From assembly GCF_030505195.1 (NCBI RefSeq), contig NZ_CP129672.1, forward strand, positions 1,860,001 to 1,924,000: a stretch of 64,000 nucleotides of DNA, written 5' to 3'. Each line of letters opens with the position of its first letter. The stretch's first letter is position 1. The notes under the pieces are model-generated. The model saw nothing but the letters and a program-made list of their open reading frames with translations, did no database searches and had not been told where the DNA came from. Shown here piece by piece: positions 17,972 to 26,541 of the stretch. A program made the position numbers and the translations under genes. The DNA comes from Comamonas testosteroni (lineage in GTDB: Bacteria > Pseudomonadota > Gammaproteobacteria > Burkholderiales > Burkholderiaceae_C).

Positions 17972-19525
17972 ATGACTCAAGCCCTGACCCCTGCCGATTA
18001 TCTGACTCGCATCCTCAATGCACGCGTCTATGACGTGGCCGTGGAGTCGGATCTGGACATTGCCAAGAACCTCAGCCGTCGCCTGCACAACAAAGTGCTT
18101 CTGAAGCGTGAGGATCAGCAGCCCGTGTTCAGCTTCAAATTGCGCGGCGCCTATAACAAGATGGCCAATCTGACGGCCGAGCAACTGCAAAAGGGCGTGA
18201 TCTGCGCCAGCGCGGGCAACCACGCCCAGGGCACGGCCATGAGCGCCAAGAAGCTGGGCTGCCGCGCCGTGATCGTGATGCCCACCACCACGCCCCAGGT
18301 GAAGATCGATGCCGTGATCGCTCTGGGCGGCGAGGCGGTACTGGCCGGAGAGAGTTACTCGGACGCCTACAAGCACGCCGTCAAGCTGCAAAAGTCCGAG
18401 GGCCTGACCTTTGTCCACCCCTTTGACGACCCCGATGTGATTGCCGGCCAGGGCACCATCGCCATGGAGCTGCTGCGCCAGCTGCAAAAACTGGGCAGCC
18501 AGCGTCTGGATGCCATCTTCGTGCCCATCGGCGGCGGCGGCCTGATTGCCGGCATTGCCAACTACATCAAGGCCGTGCGCCCTGAGGTGAAGGTGATCGG
18601 CGTGCATACCAAGGACTCGAACGCCATGATGCAGTCCGTGCAGGCGGGCGAGCGTGTGGAGCTGGCCGATGTGGGCCTGTTCGCCGACGGCACGGCCGTG
18701 AAGCTGGTGGGGGCGGAAACCTTCCGTGTCACCCAGGGCCTGGTGGACGACTATGTGACCGTGGACACCGATGCCGTCTGCGCCGCCATCAAGGACATCT
18801 TTACCGACACCCGCTCCATCGTCGAGCCATCGGGAGCCCTGGGCGTTGCGGCCATCAAGCAGTACGTGGCCAGGCACAAGACCAAGGGCGAGACCTATGC
18901 CGCCATACTGAGCGGCGCCAATATGAACTTCGACCGGCTGCGCTTTGTGGCCGAGCGCGCCGAGGTCGGCGAGGAGCGCGAAGCCCTGTTCGCCGTCACC
19001 ATCCCCGAGGAACGCGGCAGCTTCAAGCATTTTTGCGAGGTGGTGGGCAAGCTGCCCGGCGGCCCGCGCAGCGTGACCGAGTTCAACTACCGCATCAGCC
19101 ACGACAGCAAGGCCCATGTGTTTGTGGGCCTGACCACGCCGACCAAGGGCGAGAGCGAGAAGATCTGCAAGAACTTCCAGAAGAACGGCTTCGAGGCGCT
19201 GGATCTGACCTTTGACGAGATGGCCAAGGAGCATCTGCGCCATATGGTGGGCGGCCACTCGCCGCTGGCCCAGGAAGAGCGCCTGCTGCGCTTTGTCTTC
19301 CCCGAGCGTCCCGGCGCGCTGTTCAAGTTCCTGAGCCTGATGGCGCCGACCTGGAATATCTCGCTGTTCCACTACCGCAACCAGGGCGCCGACTACGGCC
19401 GCATTCTGGTGGGCATGCAGGTGCCGGCCAAGGACCACAAGAAGTTCGACAGCTTCCTCAAGAACCTCGGCTATCCCTGGGTGGAAGAAACCGGTAATCC
19501 TGCCTACCAACTGTTCTTGAAGTAA
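17972..19525 (+). CDS. ilvA: Biosynthetic threonine ammonia-lyase
   Basis: A 517-residue PLP enzyme that converts threonine to 2-oxobutanoate, the first step to isoleucine. The PLP lysine lies in FSFKLRGAYNK (Lys56), the phosphate-binding loop is GGGGLIAGIA, and the substrate loop is ASAGNHAQG. The C-terminal third (about 330-517) holds two ACT-like regulatory domains (EERGSFKHFCEVVG and ERPGALFKFLSLM), as in isoleucine-inhibited enzymes. The start lies 150 bases after the leader terminator, so attenuation is possible. Confidence 0.97.
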   Translation: MTQALTPADYLTRILNARVYDVAVESDLDIAKNLSRRLHNKVLLKREDQQPVFSFKLRGAYNKMANLTAEQLQKGVICASAGNHAQGTAMSAKKLGCRAVIVMPTTTPQVKIDAVIALGGEAVLAGESYSDAYKHAVKLQKSEGLTFVHPFDDPDVIAGQGTIAMELLRQLQKLGSQRLDAIFVPIGGGGLIAGIANYIKAVRPEVKVIGVHTKDSNAMMQSVQAGERVELADVGLFADGTAVKLVGAETFRVTQGLVDDYVTVDTDAVCAAIKDIFTDTRSIVEPSGALGVAAIKQYVARHKTKGETYAAILSGANMNFDRLRFVAERAEVGEEREALFAVTIPEERGSFKHFCEVVGKLPGGPRSVTEFNYRISHDSKAHVFVGLTTPTKGESEKICKNFQKNGFEALDLTFDEMAKEHLRHMVGGHSPLAQEERLLRFVFPERPGALFKFLSLMAPTWNISLFHYRNQGADYGRILVGMQVPAKDHKKFDSFLKNLGYPWVEETGNPAYQLFLK

Positions 19526-19560
19526 TAAAAATAGGAGCTATAACTGCTCTTCCTGTATTG

Positions 19561-19620
19561 ATTTCAGATAGAAAAGACCCTGAAATCAAGGAGCACAAAG
19601 CGCAACCAGCTCCTTTTTTA
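19561..19620 (+). terminator. Tandem hairpins and terminator after ilvA
   Basis: ATTTCAG/CTGAAAT forms a 7-bp stem and AGGAGC/GCTCCT a second stem followed by TTTTTTA, directly before cobS. A dispersed intergenic repeat (GGAGCTATAACTGCTC) is adjacent. No cobalamin riboswitch signature was found. Confidence 0.6.
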
Positions 19621-19631
19621 TTCACAACACC

Positions 19632-20465
19632 ATGCAAGCCCTGCGCCACTATCTGCTGGCCGTCCAGTTCTTCAGCCGCATCCCCGTGGCCGGGCGTCTG
19701 GCGGCCTGGGTGGGTTGGAGCCCGGAGATGCAGCGCGCCAGCGCCGCGCATCTGCCTGGCGTGGGCTGGCTGGTGGGTCTATGGGCAGCGCTGCTGCTGG
19801 CAGCCCTGCTCTGGCTGCTGCCGGCAAGCCCCTGGTCGCCGCTGGCGGCCGCGCTCATCAGCACCGCCGGCACCCTGTGGCTGACCGGCGGTTTTCATGA
19901 GGACGGCCTGGCCGATGTCGCCGACGGGCTGGGCGGCCTGGTGCCAGCCGAGCGTGCGCTGGAGATCATGAAGGACTCGCGCATCGGCGCCTATGGCGTG
20001 ATGGCGCTGCTCTTGGCCCTGCTCACCAAGGTCGTGCTGATCGCCCTGCTGCTGTCCGTCATGCAGCCGTTGTGGGGGCCGGCTCCGTTGCTCATCCTCG
20101 TGTGCTGCATTCATGTGCTGTCACGCTTTGCGCCGCTGGTGCTGATGCGCAGCATGCCTCATGTCGGTCTGGCCGCGAGTAGCAAGACCCTGCATATCGC
20201 GGGCCGGCAATTGGGCTGGCAAGGCCTGCTGACCGGCGGCCTCTGGTGCCTGCCGGCACTGGGCCTGCTGGGCTGGCTCGGCGTCTGGAGCTTTGTGCCC
20301 AGCCTGCTGTCGGCCATGCTGGTCACCACCTGGCTGCTGCGGCGCTGGCTGCTGCAGCGTCTGGGCGGCATGACGGGCGACTGCCTGGGCGCCTGCCAGC
20401 AGCTCAATGAACTGGCGCTGCTGCTGGTCAGCTGCATCTATCTGCGCCAGCTACTCCAGACATGA
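19632..20465 (+). CDS. cobS: Adenosylcobinamide-GDP ribazoletransferase
   Basis: A 277-residue polytopic membrane enzyme (cobalamin synthase) that joins adenosylcobinamide-GDP to alpha-ribazole in the last steps of B12 assembly. It starts MQALRHYLLAVQFFSRIPV and has the acidic signature GGFHEDGLADVADGLGG (about 85-101) and the EIMKDSRIGAYGVMALLL segment, followed by several hydrophobic helices. It overlaps cobC by four bases (ATGA), so the two are translationally coupled. No other cobalamin genes are in the window. Confidence 0.95.
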   Translation: MQALRHYLLAVQFFSRIPVAGRLAAWVGWSPEMQRASAAHLPGVGWLVGLWAALLLAALLWLLPASPWSPLAAALISTAGTLWLTGGFHEDGLADVADGLGGLVPAERALEIMKDSRIGAYGVMALLLALLTKVVLIALLLSVMQPLWGPAPLLILVCCIHVLSRFAPLVLMRSMPHVGLAASSKTLHIAGRQLGWQGLLTGGLWCLPALGLLGWLGVWSFVPSLLSAMLVTTWLLRRWLLQRLGGMTGDCLGACQQLNELALLLVSCIYLRQLLQT

Positions 20466-21025
20466 AAACGCTATGGCTGGTGCGCCACGCACGTCCCTTG
20501 ATCGATACCGAGCGCTGTTACGGCCGCCTCGATATCGCCGCCGATGCAGAAGCCACCCGGCAAGCCGCACAGGACTTGCGGCACTCTTTGCAGCCCCTGC
20601 ATGGCCAGCTGCAGATCCGGCATTCGCCGCTGCAACGCTGCAGGCAGCTGGCACTTTACCTTCAGACGCTGGAGCCGGATTTCGTCTCCATCCCAGACGG
20701 CCGCTTGCAGGAGATGGATTTCGGCCATTGGGAAGGCCTGCGCTGGAATGACATCGGCGAAGCTGCCATCGGTGCCTGGGCGCACGATCTGGCGCTGCAC
20801 GCGCCCGGCGACGGCGAATCCCTGGCACAGATGCTGCAGCGCGTGAACGAGGCGCTGCAGGACGCGCTCAGCAGCAACAGCGAGCATATGGTGTGGATCT
20901 GCCACGCAGGCGTGGCGCGCTGCGCGCAGTGGCTGCTGCAGCATGGCCACCGGCTGCCGCAAAGCCATGAGTGGACCTTGCCGGCGCCCGCCTACGGACA
21001 GTGGCTGCGACTCGAACTCAGTTGA
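20462..21025 (+). CDS. cobC: Histidine phosphatase, alpha-ribazole phosphatase type
   Basis: A 187-residue phosphoglycerate-mutase-fold phosphatase. The catalytic His lies in LWLVRHARPLIDTERCYGR (His 8), the second Arg in RHSPLQRCRQLA, and the second His in HMVWICHAGVARCAQW. YGRLDIAADAEA is typical of CobC, which dephosphorylates alpha-ribazole phosphate or cobalamin phosphate. Coupling to cobS supports this role. Its 3' end overlaps the converging gspC stop by 8 bases. Confidence 0.88.
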   Translation: MKTLWLVRHARPLIDTERCYGRLDIAADAEATRQAAQDLRHSLQPLHGQLQIRHSPLQRCRQLALYLQTLEPDFVSIPDGRLQEMDFGHWEGLRWNDIGEAAIGAWAHDLALHAPGDGESLAQMLQRVNEALQDALSSNSEHMVWICHAGVARCAQWLLQHGHRLPQSHEWTLPAPAYGQWLRLELS

Positions 21026-21488
21026 ATGCCGCGATGGGCGGCCTGGGCAATTGCAGCACCGTGCTGGTAGGCCCGTTGGCAGGGCCCAGTCGCGCTTCGC
21101 GCGCCGCCAGAGATTGCAAAATCACGCCCTCCTCCACGGCCTCGCCCACACGCACGGCCTTGCTGCCCTTGCCTTCCACGGCAATCACGGCGGCGCCGCC
21201 ACCTGTTTCGCGCCCTGCCAGCACCCCCAGCAGCGCATAGCGACTGGCCACTGGCGCGGCCACGGCGGCGACAGGCGCTGCGACCGCCCCCAAAGCCTTG
21301 GCCATGGCCTGGGCATTGGCCTGTACCGGCTGCGCAGGTACGACCGAGGGCAACTGCTCGCTGGCGCTGCCGACGAAGCGCAGTGTCCAGAACACCACCA
21401 CCGCAGCGGCCATCGCCCACAGCAGCAGGGTCGTGAGTTTGACCGGCATGGAAAGGCCCTGACCGGTATTGAAAGATTGCAGTCGCAT
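21018..21488 (-). CDS. gspC: Type II secretion protein GspC, short form
   Basis: A 156-residue inner-membrane protein with one N-terminal transmembrane helix (LTTLLLWAMAAAVVVFWTLRF, about 15-35), a low-complexity Pro/Ala linker (PVAAVAAPVA), and a homology-region domain (SRYALLGVLAGRETGGGAAVIAVEGKGSKAVRVGE) that would contact the GspD secretin. It lacks the C-terminal PDZ or coiled-coil domain of longer GspC proteins. Transcribed divergently from gspG over a spacer of 46 bases, so the two promoters must overlap. ATG 21488 is chosen because it places the helix near the N-terminus. Confidence 0.8.
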   Translation of the reverse strand: MRLQSFNTGQGLSMPVKLTTLLLWAMAAAVVVFWTLRFVGSASEQLPSVVPAQPVQANAQAMAKALGAVAAPVAAVAAPVASRYALLGVLAGRETGGGAAVIAVEGKGSKAVRVGEAVEEGVILQSLAAREARLGPANGPTSTVLQLPRPPIAAFN

Positions 21489-21534
21489 TCGACGATTATG
21501 ATGGTGCAATACTGCATTTTTCCTACAGTTTCCA

Positions 21535-21987
21535 ATGAGCACCCACTGCCGTCATCCGATGTCTGCTATTCGCCACGCCGCATCACGCGGCTTTACCCTG
21601 ATCGAATTGATGGTGGTGCTGGTCATCATTGGCGTGCTGGCAGCGCTTATCGTGCCCAATGTGCTGGACCGCGCCGACGATGCGCGCGTGACCGCAGCCA
21701 AGACCGATATCGCCAATATCAACCAGGCGCTCAAGCTCTACCGCCTCGACAACCAGCGCTATCCAACGGCCGAACAGGGCCTGCAGGCGCTGGTAGCCAA
21801 ACCAACCACCGGCCCCGCTCCACAGAACTGGAAGCCCTACCTGGAAAAGCTGCCCAATGACCCCTGGGGCAATCCTTATCAATACCTGAACCCAGGCGTG
21901 AAGGGCCCCATCGACATCATGTCCTTTGGCGCTGACGGCAAGGCCGGCGGCGAAGGCAAGGATGCGGATATTGGTTCCTGGCAATAG
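21535..21987 (+). CDS. gspG: Type II secretion major pseudopilin GspG
   Basis: A 150-residue pseudopilin. The prepilin peptidase site is ASRGFTLIELMVVLVIIGVL, with Glu at position +5 after the cut and a hydrophobic helix. The C-terminus has the calcium-loop type DPWGNPYQYLNPGVKGPIDIMSFGADGK seen in GspG. It builds the periplasmic pseudopilus. An earlier start is used here; ATG 21559 (MSAIRHAASRGFTL) would give a shorter leader. First gene of the gspG-E run. Confidence 0.95.
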   Translation: MSTHCRHPMSAIRHAASRGFTLIELMVVLVIIGVLAALIVPNVLDRADDARVTAAKTDIANINQALKLYRLDNQRYPTAEQGLQALVAKPTTGPAPQNWKPYLEKLPNDPWGNPYQYLNPGVKGPIDIMSFGADGKAGGEGKDADIGSWQ

Positions 21988-22042
21988 CAATGAACCCCCA
22001 CGAGAGCATCGACCCCACGCTCCCTCACTGCGTGTGGTCGCT

Positions 22043-22089
22043 GCCCCCAAGGGGCCCTGACCGGCTAAAGCCGAGTTTCGCCTTGGGGC
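22043..22089. repeat. Nested-hairpin intergenic repeat between gspG and gspH
   Basis: Outer arms GCCCCCAAGG and CCTTGGGGC enclose the hairpin CGGCT/AGCCG. The surrounding 21988-22130 (GTGTGGTCGCTGCCCC and onward) has no ORF and resembles a multicopy repeat I recall from Comamonadaceae genomes. It widens the only long gap in the gsp operon. Confidence 0.5.
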
Positions 22090-22155
22090 TGCCCGGCGGC
22101 GAAAAGTCCTCCGTCTAACCCGCTTCACATCAGCAATTCGGCCGCTCACTCCTTC

Positions 22156-22596
22156 ATGGCTCACCTCAAACACGCCGGATTTACCTTGCTGGAGTTGCTG
22201 GTGGTGATTTCCATCATGGCGCTGGCAACGGCCGGCGTGAGCCTGGCCATCCGCGACAGCGGCGAGCAGCAGCTCGAGCGCGAAGCCCAGCGCCTGGCCA
22301 CGCTGCTGGAATCGGCACGCGCCCAGGCCCGCACCAACGGCGCCCTGGTGATCTGGCGTCCCATGCCGCAAGGCTTTCGCTTCGAAGGCCTGCCACCCAA
22401 CGTCAAAATGCCCACGCAATGGCTGCAGACTCCAGTGCTGGTGCAGCCCAATACGCCCGTGGTGCTGGGGCCGGAGCCGCTGATTCCAAGGCAGAGCATT
22501 ACGCTGTCGCTGCCCGGCAGCAACTCGGCACCGCTGCGGCTGGCCACCGACGGGCTGCGTCCGTTCAGCATTCAAAGCCAGCAGGTGACGCCATGA
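22156..22596 (+). CDS. gspH: Type II secretion minor pseudopilin GspH
   Basis: A 146-residue pseudopilin with the prepilin motif HAGFTLLELLVVISIMALAT (Glu+5) and a C-terminal beta domain. Caps or staples the pseudopilus. Its stop codon overlaps the gspI start (ATGA). It is preceded by the 168-base repeat-containing spacer after gspG. Confidence 0.88.
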   Translation: MAHLKHAGFTLLELLVVISIMALATAGVSLAIRDSGEQQLEREAQRLATLLESARAQARTNGALVIWRPMPQGFRFEGLPPNVKMPTQWLQTPVLVQPNTPVVLGPEPLIPRQSITLSLPGSNSAPLRLATDGLRPFSIQSQQVTP

Positions 22597-22958
22597 AGCC
22601 CGCCCTGCTGCAGCGCGGCTTCACGCTGATCGAGGTACTGGTCGCGGTAGGTATCGTCGGCGTCACCCTGCTGGCTGGACTTCAGGCCAGCAGCGCCCTG
22701 ACGCGCAATGCCCAGCGCCAGTCCGACGTCATTCTGGCCCAGCTCTGCGCACAGAACGAGCTGGTGCGACTGCGCCTGTTCAATCAGATGCCTGCCGTCG
22801 GCGACACCACCATCCAGTGCCAGCAGGCCGGCAGACAGATGCAGGTACAGCTCAGCGTGCGCCCCACGCCCAACCCCAGCTTCAGACGCGTGGATGCCCA
22901 GGTGTTTTCCGAAGCGGCTGCGGTGCTGCGCGTCTCCACCATCGTCGGCCGCTACTGA
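22593..22958 (+). CDS. gspI: Type II secretion minor pseudopilin GspI
   Basis: A 121-residue pseudopilin beginning MKPALLQRGFTLIEVLVAVG, with the cut after Gly and Glu+5. ATG 22593 overlaps the gspH stop, and the leader length then fits the family. GspI, J and K form the pilus tip complex, and the three genes are contiguous here. Confidence 0.9.
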   Translation: MKPALLQRGFTLIEVLVAVGIVGVTLLAGLQASSALTRNAQRQSDVILAQLCAQNELVRLRLFNQMPAVGDTTIQCQQAGRQMQVQLSVRPTPNPSFRRVDAQVFSEAAAVLRVSTIVGRY

Positions 22959-22961
22959 ATC

Positions 22962-23654
22962 ATGAGCAGCATGCGCAACAGAAACAATGGCTTCACGCTG
23001 ATCGAGCTGCTGGTGGCCCTGGCCGCCATGGCCTTGCTGGCCATCATGAGCTGGCGCGGCATCGACGGCATGCTGCGCGCGCAGGAGGTGACGCGCGAGC
23101 AGGGCGAGCAGCACGCCATCATGCAGACCGTTCTGGCTCAGTGGAATGCCGACCTCAACGCGCTGATGCCGCTGCAGGGCCGTCAGGTGCTGGACTGGGA
23201 CGGTCAGGTGCTGCGCCTGACGCGCAAGACCAGTGCCGCCGTCGACAGCGGAGCGCTCATCGTGGCCTGGAGCCGTCGCAATGTGGACGGCCGCTCCCAA
23301 TGGGTGCGCTGGCAATCGCTGCCCGCACGCACGGTCAGCGAATGGAACGATGCCTGGAACCAGGCGGCCCAATGGGGCCGCAATCCCTCCAGCGATCAGA
23401 TGCGCCGCGAAACCGTGCTGATACCTCTGGACCTCTGGCGTGTCTACTACTACCGCAGCAACGCCTGGACCAACCCGCAGTCCAGCGATCAGGGCGACGA
23501 TGACGGCAGCAGCGTCGGCAGCGATGGCAATCCCGTGCTGCCCAACGTGCCCGACGGCATCCGCATCGAACTGACGCTGCCCCCGGGCCGCGCGCTCAAC
23601 GGCGTGATGACGGTGGACTGGGTCAACCCGCTGCGCTCGAACTCTAGATCATGA
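22962..23654 (+). CDS. gspJ: Type II secretion minor pseudopilin GspJ
   Basis: A 230-residue pseudopilin with prepilin motif NNGFTLIELLVALAAMALLA. The C-terminal half (about 45-225) is the beta-rich GspJ domain with WVRWQSLPARTVSEWND. Its stop overlaps the gspK start by four bases (ATGA). Confidence 0.9.
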   Translation: MSSMRNRNNGFTLIELLVALAAMALLAIMSWRGIDGMLRAQEVTREQGEQHAIMQTVLAQWNADLNALMPLQGRQVLDWDGQVLRLTRKTSAAVDSGALIVAWSRRNVDGRSQWVRWQSLPARTVSEWNDAWNQAAQWGRNPSSDQMRRETVLIPLDLWRVYYYRSNAWTNPQSSDQGDDDGSSVGSDGNPVLPNVPDGIRIELTLPPGRALNGVMTVDWVNPLRSNSRS

Positions 23655-24721
23655 AATCCCCCCTGCGTCGCTTCGCGCCTTCCCCCCAGGGGGACAACCC
23701 CATCGCTGCGGGGCGGCCCTTGCTCGGGGTTTCGGGCTTGGGGCGCGCCAGTTTCAGACGCGCGCGCCAGCGCGGCGCGGCGCTGCTGGCGGCCATGCTG
23801 ACGGTGGTGCTGGTTGCCACCCTGGCCTCGGCCGCTCTCTGGCAGCAATGGCGCGATGTGGAAATCGAGACCGCCGAACGCAATAGAGTCCAGGCCAACT
23901 GGTTGCTGCTGGGCGCGCTGGACTGGTCGCGCGTGGTGCTGCAGGAGGACTCGCGCGCCAACCGCAGCAACCCCGTCGACCATCTGGGCGAGCCCTGGGC
24001 GGTGCCGCTGAAGGAGGCTCGCCTGTCCACATTCCTGGCCGCCAAGAACAATGTCAGCCAGGTCGATGACGGCCTTGCCGACATGCAGGACGCTTTTCTC
24101 TCGGGCGAGATCGTGGATCTGCAGTCGCGCCTGAATCTGCGCAATCTGCTCAGCGGGGCCGATTCGAGCGTGAAGGAGGAAGACCTCAGGCCTTTTCAGC
24201 GTCTGTTCGAGCGCCTGGGCCTGCCCGGCAGCTCCGTCATGCAGATCGCCACGGCCTTGCAGCAAGCCATGCGCGGCAAGAGCCAGACTGCGGCGCTGAT
24301 GCCCCGCACCGTCGGGCAACTGGGCTGGCTGGGCGTCGATCCTCGTCTCATCGCGCGCATCGAACCCTATGTCTCGCTGCTGCCCGAGCGCACCACGGTC
24401 AATCTCAACACGGCCAGCGCCGAGGTCATCTGGGCCAGCACCGATGATCTGGACTGGGCTCGCGCCAACCAGCTGGTGCAGTTGCGCGATGCCTCGCCTT
24501 TCAAGTCCCTGAATGCAGCGGCTGCGGCCATAGGTCTGAGCGGCGTCTTCAACAGTGCCAAGCACTCCGTGACCACCAGCTATTTCGAAGCCCGCGGTCG
24601 CCTGCGTCTCGGGGACAACGTCTTGAGCCTGCGCTCATTGATTCAGCGCAGGAACATGAACGTGACTACCCTGTGGCAGGAGCATGCCGACTGGGGTATG
24701 CCCGCAGTTGCCAGACCCTGA
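23651..24721 (+). CDS. gspK: Type II secretion minor pseudopilin GspK with an atypical leader
   Basis: A 356-residue tip pseudopilin. The prepilin helix is RQRGAALLAAMLTVVLVATL, which has no acidic residue at +5, as is usual for GspK. The helical domain with SRLNLRNLL and the C-terminal SAM-like repeat (VNLNTASAEVIWAS) are present. The start ATG overlaps gspJ, giving a 42-residue leader before the cleavage site, much longer than normal. Its DNA (23655-23750) resembles a GC-rich intergenic repeat rather than gsp coding sequence. A TTG or other start nearer the helix is possible. Confidence 0.88.
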   Translation: MKSPLRRFAPSPQGDNPIAAGRPLLGVSGLGRASFRRARQRGAALLAAMLTVVLVATLASAALWQQWRDVEIETAERNRVQANWLLLGALDWSRVVLQEDSRANRSNPVDHLGEPWAVPLKEARLSTFLAAKNNVSQVDDGLADMQDAFLSGEIVDLQSRLNLRNLLSGADSSVKEEDLRPFQRLFERLGLPGSSVMQIATALQQAMRGKSQTAALMPRTVGQLGWLGVDPRLIARIEPYVSLLPERTTVNLNTASAEVIWASTDDLDWARANQLVQLRDASPFKSLNAAAAAIGLSGVFNSAKHSVTTSYFEARGRLRLGDNVLSLRSLIQRRNMNVTTLWQEHADWGMPAVARP

Positions 24722-24766
24722 CACCCTGATGTCACATTGCCCCCATAGAATGCGGCATCTTCCCTC

Positions 24767-25993
24767 ATGAGCACATTGCTAATACAGCTGTCGGCGAAGC
24801 CCGCCAACTCCGCCACGGAATACTTCTACGTCCTCAGCGACGATGGCCAAAGCATTCAGCGCAGCGGCCAGGCTGCGGCGTCGCTGCTGCCGGCAACAAG
24901 CCGCACGACCCAGGTCTCAGCCGTCATCCCTGCAGCTCAGCTGTCCTGGCATGCCGTCACCCTGCCTTTGGGACTGAATGTGCAAAGCCGGCGCCAGCAG
25001 CGTCTGCGCGCCGTGCTCGATGGTTTGCTGGAAGAAAAGCTGCTCGATGAGCCGCCCAGCATGCATCTGGCGCTGGACGCAGGCTCGGCAGCAGGCCAGA
25101 CCTGCTGGGTAGCGGCCTGCGACAAGAGCTGGCTGCAATCCCATCTGCAGGCACTGGAGCAGCATGGTCATGCCGCCAGCCGCCTGCTGCCCGAGCAATG
25201 GCCCAACAGCGCGGCCCAGCTGCTTTTGTCGGGCGACAGCACCCAACCCCAGCTCAGCGCCACCGGACTGGATGCACAGGCATGCCTCGTCGTCCTGCCC
25301 CTAAATGCGGATGCCAGCCTGCTGCCGCCACTGCTGGCTCGCCTGCCCGAGGATCTGCCGGTACTGGCCGAACCCCATCTGGCACGCAGCGCGGAAGCGC
25401 TGCAGCGCCCGGTCACCATCTTCACGGCTGCCCAGCGACTGCTGCAAAGCCATGGCTACGCAGGCGACCTGGCCCAGTTCGATCTGGATCTGGGCGGCAG
25501 CACCCGCGCCAAGCGCCGCCTGCTCGATGCCTGGCATGGTTTTGCCAAGGCCCCGCAATGGCGTGCTGCGCGCTGGGCGGCAGGCATTGCCATCGTTGCC
25601 CAGCTGGCCGGACTCAACGCCTGGGCCTTCAGGGAAAACCGTGCCATCGAACTGCGCCAGCAGCAGGCCAAGCAGGTACTTCAGAGCACCTTCCCACACG
25701 TGCCCGTCATCATCGATGCTCCGGTACAGATGCAACGCGAACTGGACCTGCTGCGCAGCAACTCCGGCGCCCTGTCCGCCAACGACCTTGAGGCCCTGCT
25801 GGCCGCCAGCGCCGGCATTCAGGGCGTGCAAGATGCCAAGAGCCTGCAATACCAGGACAAGCAGCTGCGCATCTCGGGCCTGGACCTGAGCCCCGAAGCA
25901 CTGGGCGACGCACAGCAAAGTCTGCAGGCCAACGGCTATGTGCTGCAACGCGAAGGAACAGAACTGGTGCTGAGTGCAAAGGCTAGGCCATGA
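24767..25993 (+). CDS. gspL: Type II secretion assembly protein GspL
   Basis: A 408-residue protein: N-terminal cytoplasmic actin-like domain (about 1-240) that binds the ATPase GspE, one transmembrane helix (AARWAAGIAIVAQLAGLNAWAF, about 265-286) and a periplasmic ferredoxin-like domain. It overlaps gspM by four bases. Starts 45 bases after gspK. Confidence 0.9.
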   Translation: MSTLLIQLSAKPANSATEYFYVLSDDGQSIQRSGQAAASLLPATSRTTQVSAVIPAAQLSWHAVTLPLGLNVQSRRQQRLRAVLDGLLEEKLLDEPPSMHLALDAGSAAGQTCWVAACDKSWLQSHLQALEQHGHAASRLLPEQWPNSAAQLLLSGDSTQPQLSATGLDAQACLVVLPLNADASLLPPLLARLPEDLPVLAEPHLARSAEALQRPVTIFTAAQRLLQSHGYAGDLAQFDLDLGGSTRAKRRLLDAWHGFAKAPQWRAARWAAGIAIVAQLAGLNAWAFRENRAIELRQQQAKQVLQSTFPHVPVIIDAPVQMQRELDLLRSNSGALSANDLEALLAASAGIQGVQDAKSLQYQDKQLRISGLDLSPEALGDAQQSLQANGYVLQREGTELVLSAKARP

Positions 25994-26532
25994 AGCAGAA
26001 AAACGCCTTGAAAACCGCACTGGCTCCGCTGGCCCAGCGCTGGAGCGCCCTGGCCCCGCGCGAGCAGAATCTGTTGCTGCTCGCCGCCAGCGTCGTGCTG
26101 CTGGCCCTGCTCTGGTGGCTGGCGCTGGCGCCGGCCCTGCACAGCCTGCGCACGGCCCCGGCGCGCCATGCGGCCGCGGAGCTTGAGCTGCAGAACATGC
26201 TGCAGATGCAGGCCCAGGCCGAGTTGCTGCGTCAGCAGCCGCAGGGCAATAGCGCCGATGCACGCACGCAGCTGGAGCAGTCGCTCAAGACCGAACTCGG
26301 CAGCAGCGCCCAGCTGCAGTGGCTGGGCAACCGCGCCCAGATCAGCCTGACCCAGACCGCCGCACCGGCACTGGCCCGCTGGCTGGCTCAGGTGCGCGAC
26401 AACAGCCACGCTTCGGTGGCCGAGATGAAGCTCAACCGCATCCTTGGCGAAGCCGCCGATGGCGCGGCCATCACCCGCTGGAGCGGCAATCTGCTGCTCG
26501 AGCTGCCCGGCAACGCGGGCGCACCGAACTGA
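25990..26532 (+). CDS. gspM: Type II secretion protein GspM
   Basis: A 180-residue inner-membrane protein with a short cytoplasmic segment, one transmembrane helix (LLLLAASVVLLALLWWLALAP, about 28-48) and a periplasmic domain that dimerises with GspL. WSALAPREQNLL is the typical pre-membrane signature of GspM. Start coupled to gspL by an ATGA overlap. Confidence 0.9.
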   Translation: MKQKNALKTALAPLAQRWSALAPREQNLLLLAASVVLLALLWWLALAPALHSLRTAPARHAAAELELQNMLQMQAQAELLRQQPQGNSADARTQLEQSLKTELGSSAQLQWLGNRAQISLTQTAAPALARWLAQVRDNSHASVAEMKLNRILGEAADGAAITRWSGNLLLELPGNAGAPN

Positions 26533-26541
26533 GCCCAGGCC

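Noticed and set aside
17789..19510. Long open frame opposite ilvA (573 codons)
   Set aside because: A shadow of strong GC bias at third codon positions; no family motif, and ilvA on the other strand is certain. The same holds for frames opposite gspD (27652-29769), nadE (4373-6175) and pncB.
19526..19631. Cobalamin riboswitch before cobS
   Set aside because: The spacer holds only two hairpins and a repeat; no B12-box or riboswitch-length leader is present.
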